The notes under the pieces: generated by a model | Database searches by the model: none | The model's input: the letters and a program-made list of their open reading frames with translations, nothing else | What the model was told of the DNA's origin: nothing | Position numbers and translations under genes: made by a program | NCBI GenBank assembly: GCA_015178975.1 | Contig: WHVD01000205.1 | Location: 1 to 64,000, forward strand | Origin: Hysterangium stoloniferum | Taxonomy: Eukaryota; Basidiomycota; Agaricomycetes; Hysterangiales; Hysterangiaceae | DNA length: 64,000 bases | Direction of reading: 5' to 3' | Part shown: one piece after another, positions 33,034 through 44,190 of the stretch | Layout of the letters: every line of letters starts with the position of its first letter | How positions within the stretch are numbered: the stretch's first letter is position 1

Positions 33034-33999
33034 TAAGTGAGACTATTTCCTCTGGCTATGACTACGTGTTTTAGGAGTTTATATTTAAGACTTGTATCCT
33101 CTTTTAAATATGCATAAATGTCATGGTTAAACAAAATTATTTGGGTTTACACCTAATCTTTGGGATAGGATGTATTCTCTGGTATCTGTGTAACTTTTAA
33201 AATATGCACAAATATCAAGGTTAAAAAATTTTTATTTGGGTTAAGACTTAATCTTTAGGATGAGATGTATGTATTTTCTGAAATCTGTGCACCCTTTCAA
33301 AACAGTTTGCATAAGTTAAACTTATTTGATTTAGAAACTTAACCAGAACTATCTGACCTACCAAACCATGTTGTGGAATTTACTCTCAAAAGGATAAGCT
33401 ACATATGATTGTTTGACTACCTTTTATCAGATTGCTGTCACGAACATACAAGTTCAAATTTCGACAATATTCAATATTATATTTCTTCGACATTCCTTCG
33501 ACTTTCCGACTCAATTTCTGACTCAACTTCTGATTCGACTTCTGATTCGACTATTCTTCGACAATATCTTTGACAATCTCGAATATTTTTGACTTGTCTC
33601 AGGTTGATGTCATTGATGATTTCACTTTGATATCATATTATCATCATAGGTAAATGATATATAGTATATAAGGGCAATCATAGGAAGGAAGTCAGTCAGA
33701 AACCCTGTATTATATTATATTATTACTGTATTATATAATCGTCGAATGTTTTCCAAGCCTTTCTTCGACTTAATTATTCGTGAGCATCTGTGTCCTATCT
33801 TTGCCTCACACTTTATCAACAGGACGAATTAATACTTCGTCGAATGAGGCATCTTTATTCGATATTGTTGAATATTCTTTGATTGTTTATTCGACTTTAT
33901 TGAGTAAAATTCGATTCGTGACAATTGAAAGGTAAACATTAATATTTCCCATTCTCCAGAGTGCCACCTGATGGATTGAATTTAATGAAATATTAATTC
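33034..33999. repeat. Dispersed repeat G (copy 2), interrupted by LTR D1
   Basis: It matches 18263-18759 from GTGAGACTATTTCC to AAATATTAAT, apart from the inserted LTR at 33436-33923. It sits inside the RT relic just after LLDAPCK, so G is itself a mobile or inserted sequence. Confidence 0.7.
33436..33923 (+). repeat. Solo LTR, family D (copy D1)
   Basis: The LTR is 488 bp, starts TGTCACGAAC and ends TTCGTGACA, with ATTGC/ATTGA flanks (33431-33435, 33924-33928; 4 of 5 match). It contains a TATATAGTATATAAG promoter-like stretch near 33657. It keeps many CpG dinucleotides (TCGA is frequent), so it is much younger than D2-D4. Confidence 0.82.
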
Positions 34000-34119
34000 T
34001 ACAGCAAACAATATAAATATATATACTTGAGTGGATAAACAGCTTTTAAAGTTTTTGGTTATCCTCCAATGCCCCTGCTCCTTTTCAGCATTTTGTTAAT
34101 GATATATTTTCTGACATGC

Positions 34120-34847
34120 TGTTAAGATGTACTGTAAGCAAGGATTGAGGGGAGGCTCTACATATGTTGGAGGGCCAACAATAGAGATTGTACTAGTTGA
34201 AAGGTCTGACTCTATAAAATGGGTGGAGCTTGGCTTCAACTTACATATGTGTTGCACCCTCATACAAACTGTTAAGGTGCTCCAGTATTTCAAACATAGC
34301 AGATAGTACAATAAGAACTAAAGACAACACTTAGCTCACTCAACCAGGGGGCCAATATACTAAGAGTTGTAAGGTAGAGGGTCACTTGCTGATGACACCT
34401 TAGAGAGTATTAGAGAGGGAGTAAATAGACTGAAGACTAAATGGGGGTAATCTAGGTTGATATTAGAACTGGAGAGCAGTAGTATACATGGTAGGAACTT
34501 TATACAAAGGTGAAACAGATAAGTGGAAAGCCAACCAAGGAAGTGGGAAACAGAGACAGGTCAAGGAAGCATGGGAAGGGGTAAGGATCAGACTAGAACT
34601 AAATACAATGTGGTAGAAGCAGTCTACAGGGTATGAGGTAGTAAAATATCATTTACAAGTAGAATGGGCAATGGGAGAGCATTGGGACAGAGATGAGATG
34701 GGATGATGAAGGGGGAAAACCATATTGACACAAGTGTCAGGGTGCTGTGAGTGGTGATATCATGGTTGGGGGTACCAATGGCAGGATGCCAGAGGGTGGG
34801 GAGAGTAGAATGAGGTTGTGGGGGGCCAAATGACTGGGATCCTAACA
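34120..34847 (-). repeat. Solo LTR, family C (copy C2)
   Basis: The LTR is 728 bp; on the plus strand it runs TGTTAAGATG to GGATCCTAACA. Flanks CATGC (34115-34119) and CATGA (34848-34852) are a decayed duplication. It splits the RT relic between the DIF-DML block and the LDDILVF-like block. Confidence 0.82.
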
Positions 34848-35950
34848 CATGATTGACATATGTATGTATTATAGTTTGTTTGGACAACATTTTGGTATTT
34901 TCCAAAGATCCCACACTTCACAATGAACAAGTCTGTGAGGTTTTCCAAAGACTCTAAAAAAAAACAGTCTTTTTGCTAATAGGAAAAAATGTTCCTTTGA
35001 TATGGATTTGGTTGAATACTTGGGTTTTATTATAGGACCTGACAGCCTGCACATGGATGAAGCCAAAGTTCAAGTTGTCTGCAATTGGCACAAACCCTGG
35101 AAGTCAAGGATATTCAATATTTCTTAGGATTTGCAAATTTCTACCATCAGTTTATTTGGAACTATTTGGATATTATGATACCTCTCACTCATCTTGCCCA
35201 CAAAACAACTCTATGGGTTTTTGATGACAAATGTCACTTTGCTTTTCAAACCTTGAAGGATGTCTTCACTTCTGCTCCTATCTTGTCTCATTGGAAACCC
35301 GATGTTCTGACCATTATAGAAACTGATGCTGACTATGCAATTGCCACTATTATCTCTATTCAGGATTCTGATGGAGCAACTCACCTGGTTGTATTCCTTT
35401 ACCAGACACTTTCAGTTTCCAAACTCAATTATGACATTCACAGCAAAGAACTTCTGGCAATTTCTGAGGCTTTCAAGCATTGGCAGTACTATCTCAAAGG
35501 TTCCAGACTTCTGATCAATGTCATTACTGACCACTAAACTTCTGACCCACTGGCAAGCCTGCTGGTCTGAATTTCTCTCTGCTTTTAATATGATTATCCA
35601 TTTCCAGCCCAGACATCTTGATGGCAAACCAGATGCCATGACTCAACAATGGGATGCCTATCCTAAAGAGGGGGAAAGCAACTATGCTGTCATAAACCCA
35701 CACAATTTTAAACCAGTTTTTTTGACTCAGCAACTTTCCACATCTATCTGAGCCACCCACCTCATTCATCCTATCTTCCACAGCATTATCAGCATGGAGA
35801 TTGAAAAACTATGTACATCAAGATATCCTATTTGCACTCTCTTCTGATCCCATTCTGAAACCACACCTGGATGTTCCTGAAGATCCCAATCAACCCCTGG
35901 TCTCAAGACTCTCAAGGTTTTATCTGACTCAATAAACATCTCTATTCTGA

Positions 35951-36812
35951 TGCTCTCCCTTCATCATTCTACATGTAAATGTGATATTGCCACCTCATAC
36001 CTTTTTAGAATACTTTTGTTACATCACATTTAGTTCTAGCTTGTTCCTTGTTCCTTCTGATACTTCTTTGGGCCTGTCATGACCTCTCACTTCTCTACTC
36101 AGCCTTCCAATCATCCATCTCACTGTAGTATAAAGTCTTTCTCATGTATGCTATTAGTTCTTTAGTTTGAAACTCAACCTAGATTACCCCCCTCTTCTTT
36201 AAGTCCTCTTACATTCCTCTTAATACTCTCCACTCTACAACTCTTAGTATTTTTGGCCCTCCAGTTGATTGAGCTAAGTGTTGTCTTTAGTTTTTATTGT
36301 ACTATCTGTTGAATAACACCATCGAAATTCACCCAGCATAAATTGACCAACCCAAGATTTAATTGTCGGACAGGGGTAACCAGTATCACCAACATACCTA
36401 TATTGGTACCTGATGATATATGTGACAATATATAAGCTGGAGAACGAAAGTGGTATCACCTCAGTCCATTGTATGATACACGAGACTGAGGTGAGTAAAA
36501 TCATTATATATTCATGCACATAGTAACTAATAATTGTTTATTAGTTATATTGTCATCAGGTACATAAAACGTATAGTCCATTGTATGATACACGAGACTG
36601 AGTTATATTGTCATTAGGGTTACTTTTCTAACACTATCCACTCTGTTTGAAATGCCAGAGCACCCTAACAGTTCATGCAAGGACACAACACATACATTAA
36701 AGCCAAGCTCCACTTCACCTTATATGTAGAATCAGACCTCCTGATTAGTATGATTCACCATTTTTGGACCTCTGAAATCATCCCCTTTTGTCCCCTTGCT
36801 TAGATCTTAACA
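35951..36812 (+). repeat. Family-C LTR (copy C3), 5'-truncated, with LTR E inside
   Basis: It matches the reverse complement of C2 from GATGCTCTCCC onward and ends TTAGATCTTAACA at 36812. The first about 130 bp of the LTR are missing, so the junction with the pol relic is a rearrangement, not a clean insertion. Confidence 0.7.
36307..36633 (+). repeat. Solo LTR, family E
   Basis: The LTR is 327 bp, from TGTTGAATAAC to TTTTCTAACA, with an exact duplication CTATC (36302-36306, 36634-36638). It contains a direct repeat of TCCATTGTATGATACACGAG (about 36465 and 36577). Orientation is not certain. It keeps CpG and so is younger than its host LTR. Confidence 0.82.
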
Positions 36813-37342
36813 TGCATCTACTAGTCCCATATATCCAAGGTTAATCAACATCTATATGGGCTATCATGTTCTAAATGATATACATTATGAGCTACTTGAA
36901 ATGCAAAGAAACCAGGAAGCTCACCTCAATTAAGTATTTGCTTGCAGAAGCCTTGCCAAATGCTGAGGTTTTTTAACAACAATTGAATAATATGTACATA
37001 AGTACTGTTATCTATGTGTCTGAGACAAGGAAATGAGCCACACCTATACAATATGTGAGAAATCAGTATTTTATGCATCTGGGACATAATCGGATGAGAA
37101 TGGACTTGTATCATGTTGTCTCTGTCTCAACCACAACTGCTCCCCACACTGCACCTCCTAGTCTTACAGATGCAGAGAGAACATACCCCACTGATCTTGG
37201 AGGATGCATCAGGGATTTGACACCCATTATGTAGACTCCCTAGATCTATAGTAAGCTTTTATACTGACTAGTAAATAGGGATCTCATGAAAGTAGTGTGT
37301 CTAGCCATGTCTAGCTGAGCTAGCTAGCTCTCCTAGATTGCT
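36813..37342. other. Unassigned repeat-to-gene transition
   Basis: AT-rich, CpG-poor sequence without a recognisable gene or element. The words AGCTAGCTAG near 37315 are a simple local repeat. Confidence 0.4.
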
Positions 37343-37885
37343 CTAGACAATATAGATAGCATACTTACTGATCTTCCCGCTTTCCTGATGTGCTGAAAGT
37401 ACTGAAAGGTTCCCACAGATGATGGCTGGACTGACCATGTTGGTCAAACAAGCCCTGGAGATGTAACACTCAGCATCTTCCCTGGTCACAACTTTGTCCC
37501 TGTCAAGAAGGAGATTCTTAGTTTCGCCCTTACCGACAATAATGGAGAAGACCAACCAGATAGGGTATATCAGGACGATGACACCGCTTCCGACTATTAA
37601 TACATTGGATTCTACCATCTTAGAGCAGATTTGTAGGTGGAACAGAAGAATTAGAGGTTGTCCAGAAATGAATCGAGAAGCCGTCTGATAGAATCTAGTA
37701 CTGGCAATAGCATCAAACCCGACAGTGTCTGGCCAGGTTTGATAATGAGGCATGCCTATTGGTAAAGCTTGAATCATAGACCTCATCAGGGAGATATATT
37801 GAACCCGAATTATCGACATAATCGTGTCTTGAATTGTCTCTTTTCTTCTATGTTTAGAAGTACTACGACACGGCGATGGTAACAT
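37343..37885 (-). CDS. Hypothetical protein, possible membrane protein fragment
   Basis: An open frame of 180 codons from ATG at 37885 (MLPSPCRSTSKHRRKE) matches no family I know. It contains one clear hydrophobic segment near residues 95-120 (VLIVGSGVIVLIYPIWLVF), possibly a transmembrane helix. Near its end, ATCA|GTAAGTATG is a good splice donor, so the real gene may lose the last few codons and continue. Downstream sequence on this strand is repeat debris, so the gene could be truncated. The 5' end faces the zinc-finger-like gene. It may also be a chance frame. Confidence 0.3.
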   Translation of the reverse strand: MLPSPCRSTSKHRRKETIQDTIMSIIRVQYISLMRSMIQALPIGMPHYQTWPDTVGFDAIASTRFYQTASRFISGQPLILLFHLQICSKMVESNVLIVGSGVIVLIYPIWLVFSIIVGKGETKNLLLDRDKVVTREDAECYISRACLTNMVSPAIICGNLSVLSAHQESGKISKYAIYIV

Positions 37886-38872
37886 GATCTCAGGCTGGCC
37901 GTCATTGGCAATTTGATGGAACCACCGATCTTTTCGCTCCTTTGTATTTTAACGTAGGTCTCCCTTTGCAGACATACAAGACGTACAAAGCCTGAGTATA
38001 GCGCCAGTTTACCTGCGGGATCGCGAGGGTCGCGACTATGCGTGATAGAAGCACGGACATCTCAACATCACATAACGATTTTCTCCAGCGGCTTATGCAC
38101 TTGCTTAAGTATTGTTAGAGGTCCTACTGAACCGTACTGGCAGAATTCCTGAATGCCTAGTCGCAGATATGCATCAGCACCGAAGTTGATGAGTGCAGTT
38201 CTTGTCCTCGAGCGAACTGGTCATTCTAAATCTGATAGATAATCATGTATTGCTGGGGGTGGCCTATCAATTCTAGCGAATTGAAAATTGAGTGACAGAT
38301 GAACAGTCGCACTGTCGTACTTTAATCACATCGAGCTATGGCCGCTCTCGTCCATCGCCTTTGTCTCTTTGTGTCATGGTGTGTCTTCTCGATTCAATAG
38401 CCCCAGTGCGGTAAAGCATAGATTTCCCTGATAATTCGCCATAATACAGTGCCAGGAATCAAGGAGACAGAGGGCAAGTCAAAAGGTCGATAAGAAATTT
38501 GAAAGTTAGTACGACGGGGGTTGATCTCTTCTCTCATGCGCTCTTCCCAAAAAGTACAGTATAATTATGCTCGTGACCACTGACGCAAATAAATTTAGGG
38601 CCACGCTTTGTGCTTATTAATCTAGTAACTATAAACTTTTTTTACAGAGGCCAGGCAACCGGCATTCATTCAGCTGAGCCGCTTTGTTTGACGCGTGTGG
38701 GCATATAAGCCCCATTGTCTTCTGCATTAGTGTCCACCTCTTCTCCAACCAGTGCGGAGGATTTTAGCTTTTCTGAGTGAGATAGCTATAAAGCGTTCGA
38801 CCCACAGCGTTCCCCCCGATACCTTACCAGTTACAATATACCCCCCGCTGCCACTCGAGCCATACTGAAACT
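37886..38872. other. Intergenic region upstream of the zinc-finger-like gene
   Basis: CpG-normal sequence with no gene visible. CATATAAGC near 38702-38710 is a TATA-like box about 165 bp before the downstream ATG, and C-rich tracts (CCCCCCGAT, ACCCCCCGC) lie at 38812-38850. Confidence 0.45.
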
Positions 38873-40285
38873 ATGAGCCCCGATCAGTATCCTGTACGGG
38901 CTGAAGATTTGTCTGCGTACCAAAATAATGGATATTACTATTTAGGACAATTTTCGTCTATCGGTACCATTGCTTACGGCTCTGTACTCGCTAGGCCTTT
39001 CCCATTCGAGAACGACACCGCGGATGGATGGGCGAACAACGCGTGCTTTCGTCCTTCCTCAAGATTGTTTCAGTCACCATCCGAGGATCTGTTCTTGGTG
39101 CCAACCATTCCTACTGGAAGTGGTTTTACACCGAGAACATACGATAACGAGGAGGAGGAGGAGAACTGGTGGAATGAGCACCTCAGGGTGTGTTTTTGCA
39201 TCTTATTCTGATATTCTTATTTTATTTTAATTATGTGTATCTCTTTGAAGTCTGGATTCAAGGATCCCATGTGGATACTGGATGCTTCCTCTCACTCTCA
39301 GACTGAGAAACCAACCTTCGTTCTTCCATCGCTCTTCCAATCTCCTGCAATAGAAAATGCCTCCCTTCCGGATCTTCCCTTGGTGGCAGACCCATCCACT
39401 GGGTGTCCAACCACTGCAGTGGCGAAGTCTCCGGCACCTTCTTCTCAGAGGGTCAATAACCATGGCGCGCCACGGCCGCCACCTGGACAGTTAAAGCGGT
39501 CATCCCGGAAACCACCACGAGTATCTTCCTCATCATCACAAGGTAAACCGCTGGCTGGTGACGGTCCAGACTCATTGCCAACCAGTCATCGTACTAAGGC
39601 AAGGCACATCGACAAAGTGGTTGGAAAACGCGCAGCCGCTATCAAAACTAGGCTTGCCCCTACGCCTTACCCCAGACATGGCGCCCCAAATGCTGCCACT
39701 CCCCATACTGCAACTGGCACGCCGACCGAAGCCCCTGGAACAAAAAACGCTTGGACCATCGAGGACCCAGAACCTGCCAATGAAGGCCGCATACAAGTGA
39801 CGCTCTCCAACCACACCCGCCGCGTCGTGGCCGGGATAACTTACCCCGAATATCTCGCGATTCAAAGTAGTCACGGGTCGTCTATCACGCACCCAATCCC
39901 GAGCCCCACAGAGGAACCCAAAAAGGGCCAGCGACGTTGGCGATGCGGGCATGTGGTGAATGGGGTGCGATGTCACCATGTGACTAAAAAAGAGGAGGAA
40001 GCCCGGAGGCACACCATCACGCACGAGTCGCGTCTGAGATGGATGTGTCCCAGCAGTCTCTCCACCCTCAAGGATAAGGGTTGGGATGAGAACGGTGTTT
40101 GTTTGGGGACGTTTGCGCGGGACAGTTCGGCGGACCGACATGCAAAAAATTGCCGTGTGTGTAAGGACCATGGTATCAAAAAAGGGAGCACGGAGAAGGA
40201 GGACATCCCATCGATATTAATATCAGACGGTTTGGAGGGTGTGAAGCTCGTTAGGGTTGTATGGACTGGGGAGGGGGCGGGGTAG
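38873..40285 (+). CDS. Cys/His-rich, zinc-finger-like protein (intact copy)
   Basis: Two exons, 38873-39187 and 39251-40285, are separated by a 63-nt intron (AGG|GTGTGT ... TTTGAAG|TCT) and encode about 449 residues. The start MSPDQYPVRAEDLSAY follows a TATA-like box. The N-terminal half is acidic and low-complexity (EEEEENWWNEHLR at the exon junction). The middle is Pro/Ser/Lys-rich and probably disordered. The C-terminal third carries spaced Cys and His: RRWRCGHVVNGVRCHH, RRHTITHESRLRWMC, DRHAKNCRVCKDH. This resembles the short degenerate C2H2-like proteins that are numerous in agaricomycetes; nucleic acid binding is an inference. A broken copy lies inverted at 45.5-47.1 kb. Confidence 0.7.
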
Positions 40286-40758
40286 GCGGTGTGTTTTCAC
40301 TCTCTTTCTTTTCGTCCTCTTGTATTTCTTCCTTTTTTGATCTTATAAATATGTAACGCTAGATTCCTTGTAATATATCTTCTCATAACTGTCACACAAC
40401 AACATTTGCGAGCCTGCGTGAGAAATGACCATAAACATAGTGGTAACAAAATCAGATGCAGAGTTCCAATTGTAAACCTCTTAAATATATACATTTCCAT
40501 AACACTACAATTGCTTCTTTTCATTTCCAGACGAGTCGTGATCACGTAAAGTACATGGTATGTGTCCACAACGTCCGACCAAATAGTCAACAGATCAGGG
40601 CTGAGCGATGACTATTGAGGCCGGGTCCGTTGGGAGGATTCGCAATCGTTTCGTGTACATTATTTCAGTCCAGGCGGCCTTGTACGTACGTGTACATACA
40701 AACTTCTTGGGGTATCAACCAACACAACTCGAGGTGTCTCGAATCTTATTCTATACAA
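40286..40758. other. Convergent intergenic region
   Basis: This lies between the 3' ends of the zinc-finger-like gene and the transcription factor. A T/C-rich stretch follows the first gene (40298-40345). I see nothing else recognisable. Confidence 0.45.
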
Positions 40759-43700
40759 TTAATTCCACTGTGTAGATTGCGAAAACCAATTGTTGAAGTT
40801 GGCCTCCAGTCCTGCCTGTGCATCTTGGGAAGAACTTGATGAGTTAGGATCCACCACACTGGGGTTTAAATTCGCAACTGTAGGCTGGTTTGCAGGCGGG
40901 GGTTGGAAGCCAAGTGGGGATGATAGCCATCTACATGGAAGTTCGGGACAGAGGAGAAAGAAAGATAAAGTCAGCAATTTGTCCATAAAGATGAGTGAAC
41001 GGAAAGATGTCACAAGAAATGTGACAACGCACCCCATGTCACTTCTTGCTTCTACCCAGTCTTGCGACTGAAACATGTCCGAGTCCGTCAAGATATCATG
41101 CTGAGTCGTAGCCTCAATAGGGAAATACATGGGATCCAAAACATTAAACAAATCATGAGGCGCTGCAGGCCAACGCCCAGTATACCAATTAGGTAAATCC
41201 TGTTGGGCGGTGCTCGCAGGTGGAGATTTGTCATAGTATGTTTGCAGCGGTTCTCCTCCCAGCGTCTCCACAGGGGCGGTTGGCTGCATTTTGGCGGAGG
41301 AAGATGTGCTGTCGTTCAAGTTAAACTCCGTGGCAGCGAGAAGGAAAAGTTCGTGCTGCTGATTGTTTTCTTCTTGAGAAAGTTTCGTTTTAGCTTCAAA
41401 CTTGAAATGGTCTAGCAACTGATCATTACTATAACCCGCAGAAATACGCCTCAGCACCGATATAAAGAGACAATTTAAACAACATACGTTAAGTTGTGAA
41501 GGAGACGGCTGGCGATACGTTAAGCCATACGATTTCAATTCCAGAATGATAATACAGATAATACCGTGGACTTACGAAAGCCTCCTGCTACGGGAACATC
41601 TATCAATGCATACTTAACGTTAGTGACCCGTAGCTAAACTAACAATTACATTCGCACCTCTCAACAGACAGATCAATAAACGCCAAACAAGTTTTTACGT
41701 CCTCCATTTTCTGCTCCCAATCCGTCTTTATACCCGTCTCCCCGACGGGCCTGCTTCTGTTGCTTCCCCATATATTGTACAGCAGAATAGCTGCCGTTGA
41801 GTACGCAAAGAAGTTCAGTTCTGGAACCATTAAAGAATTCCGTTCCAATAGGGCACGGAAGATACGGCTGCAAGACCGCGCGGCGTTGGTGCATATGGTG
41901 AGGCTGGGAAGTGTAAATGTTGGGGTGCTGCCCCATTTTTTCAGACGAGGCATAATGTAGCGGCGGTGAACGAGAATCTGTACATGGTGGTAAGTAATGT
42001 ACAAAGCGGCAGATTGATAGAACACGATTTCATCGGTTTGGCGAGCGGGATCCCATCTTACTGCGGAGATGTGAGGCGGAGACTAGTTTTATTAAACATA
42101 AATGACACACAGTGCTCTGGGACACTATCGACCCAGCGATTGAGTGACGAATCAAGGCCTACGATAACATCTTGCTCCCATGTGGGACCCATCGTGGGGT
42201 AGACCGTTTTGGATTTACGTATTGAATACTGAGAGGAATGTATTATTCAAGTGGGAGTGTAAAGCAAAAACATCACTCACTAGAGTCTTCAAGGCATAAG
42301 CAAGAATTTCGGTCAATTTAATAATCGAAATGAAATACGATATCCGAGATGGTTGATCAGTAGGTTGAGTAAAATTAGCTTCAGGTGTGAGATATTCGTC
42401 ATCCACTGAACAGGGAAGATCCACATCAATACTCCATAAATCAAAAGACCTAAGTAATTTATCAATGTATATAGATACATGACACTTACTCCTCATCCCA
42501 TATGGCGCAAGGCCGTCCCGAGTTGGCGCTATTAATACGATCAAGAACAACTAATACCCTGCACGTAGAATATATAATCATCACCCTTAATGAGTGCAGT
42601 AAAAGCTATGACTGACCAGAAAACACGCTTCCACATAGCTTTCCGGGCCTCTGGCGAGCTCACAGTCCTAAGCCTCCGGTGGGCACCGACTTCTACGGCC
42701 ATGCGTACACCTAATCCCGAAAGTTGCCACGAAAATGAGGCATTAGTTGAGCTATGCATATAAACAGATCCCAGCTAAAGTGAAGAGGTAACGTTCAAAT
42801 TGAAGTGATAACCGTGTAGAGATAAACAAAGCTTACGGCCATCCTTTGTAAATCGCAGAGCGTCGTGGGCTGCAAGCAATCCTTTCTGTACACCTCATAG
42901 GTCTGTAGATAGTAATCCCAACCTGCCGATGTCCAATCAGTACCATCAGCCGAATTCCGTGCGGTAAGTTCATATGCTTTGGAGAGGACTTCCTGGTCAT
43001 CAGACCACCGAGATCCAATGGCACAGACCAATAGGACTACTGCTCCAAATGCAGGATCCAAGATGTGTCGATCATCACGTACGTCGGCTTCAAAACTGGG
43101 GCGATGAATGATTGGCAAGAAAATGTTGACAGCCCTGAAATAATGCTCGAACAGGCTAAACATAAGAGGGATGGCAGGAAAAGTCAAGAAACCACCATGA
43201 AAGTGGTGCAATTCCGACTGAATGGTACGTATTAAAACTGGGTGATATGGCTGAATAGTCTTTAAAAGCTTACTGGCTGATGGACATTAGATGCAAGCGA
43301 GAGCTTGACAGGTCGGTCATAGCTATGCTGGAGCTTCATATCTACCAAACGATGGAGAAGATATAAACCACTGGATGTTCCAAAGTAGCCTCGGTGCCCC
43401 GATTCGACACCTGGAGGAATCGGCAAAGCATAGGCGCCATCTTCATCGGAAGTGTCATCATCAAAGGTTGCACGCCATTGAGCCAGGGGCGAAGGGTTTT
43501 CTCCATTTCCTGCGGGTGATGAGGATGAAAGGACTGGTAAAGCGGAGTGTGGTTGCCGTGCAGCAGAAATTGTAGTCTCGTCGATATCTTGCTTCAGATT
43601 GATGTCTGGTGCCAGCTATCGAAAGAGAATTCAATTCAATACACGTACCTAAATAGGATAAATCAACATACCGTAGTGACGAGTCGCTCGAGCTTCTCAA

Positions 43701-44190
43701 TTCTACGTTGAAGACTTTCGACATATCTGGGTTTGGCTTTCAACATAGCCACGGCACAAGCAAGCAGAAGAAATTTCATACCCCTGTTGGGATTTGCGTT
43801 TCTATACGGATACAAAGTAACATATCAACATAAGTCAGTGTGCTTTAACTCGAACTCACTTTGAGAGCATATGCAAACGTGCATTCTGTCTTAAACACCG
43901 TACAATTTATGCAAGACTTCAAGGAATCACCCAATACGTCCAGATCACCTATATTTACTTTGAGTTCTTGTGCCAAAGGTGATAAAATAGTCATTACATC
44001 GAACTGAATACGTAGTTATCACTGAAGTCTAGGGGAGGCATGAACTTGTTTTTTGATACTTACTCTTCTTTCTGCGACACGCGTCGCAAGCCTTAATGTT
44101 TCCTCTACGCTTTATTTTGTGAGTAATAGGAGTTTCTTCGCCAGAATCGGAGAATCCCGACGGTTCTGCTAACTGCTTCGTTGTGGTCAT
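40759..44190 (-). CDS. Zn2Cys6 fungal-specific transcription factor
   Basis: The minus-strand gene starts at ATG 44190 (MTTTKQLAEPSGF) and ends at 40759. First exons are 44064-44190, 43998-44003 (6 nt), 43860-43948, 43782-43801 (20 nt) and 43672-43726; more follow. These give a complete binuclear cluster, C-x2-C-x6-C-x11-C-x2-C-x6-C (ACDACRRKKIRC ... SCINCTVFKTEC), then a basic linker and coiled coil (GYVESLQRRIEKLERLV). A fungal_trans-like middle domain spans about 43.2-42.5 kb (IFLPIIHRPSF, AIGSRWSDD, GLGVRMAVEVGAHRR). A Ser/Gln/Pro-rich C-terminus has DLFNVLDPMYFP and ends NWFSQSTQWN. Such factors bind CGG-type sites in the nucleus; the target here is unknown. Exons in the 41.5-42.5 kb part are approximate. 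Confidence 0.85.
43998..44003 (-). other. 6-nt microexon of the Zn2Cys6 gene
   Basis: TTCGAT lies between GTATTCAG and GTAATG. Splicing it in turns AAG-A|TTCGAT|GT into Lys-Ile-Arg-Cys and so supplies the third zinc ligand. Flanking introns are about 60 nt and 49 nt (GTAATG ... AAATATAG). Phases of the five first exons (127, 6, 89, 20 and 55 nt) are consistent throughout. Confidence 0.7.

Larger units (their letters stand above)
32340..35950 (+). pseudogene. Family-B-like gypsy pol relic (RT to RNase H), cut by four insertions
   Basis: The pieces read in order. RT start: HRPYDLKFDIEPGSNPPLG at about 32368. Then KDKYPLPLIMD at about 32610 joins over the MITE to LLDAPCK at 33020. The fingers-palm part lies at about 34040-34119 (QHFVNDIFSDML-like) and continues after LTR C2 with a LDDILVF-like block at about 34875 and NEQVCEVF. 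RNase H occupies 35085-35540 (FLGFANFYHQFI, ETDADYA, KELLAISEAFKHWQYYL, VITDH). The linker KPDAMTQQWDAYPKEGES (35630) matches element B's KPDAMTRRWDIYPKEGSS. Most differences between the two are C-to-T or G-to-A at former CpG. It ends in a GFI-LNKHLY-like scrap at about 35910. Confidence 0.8.
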
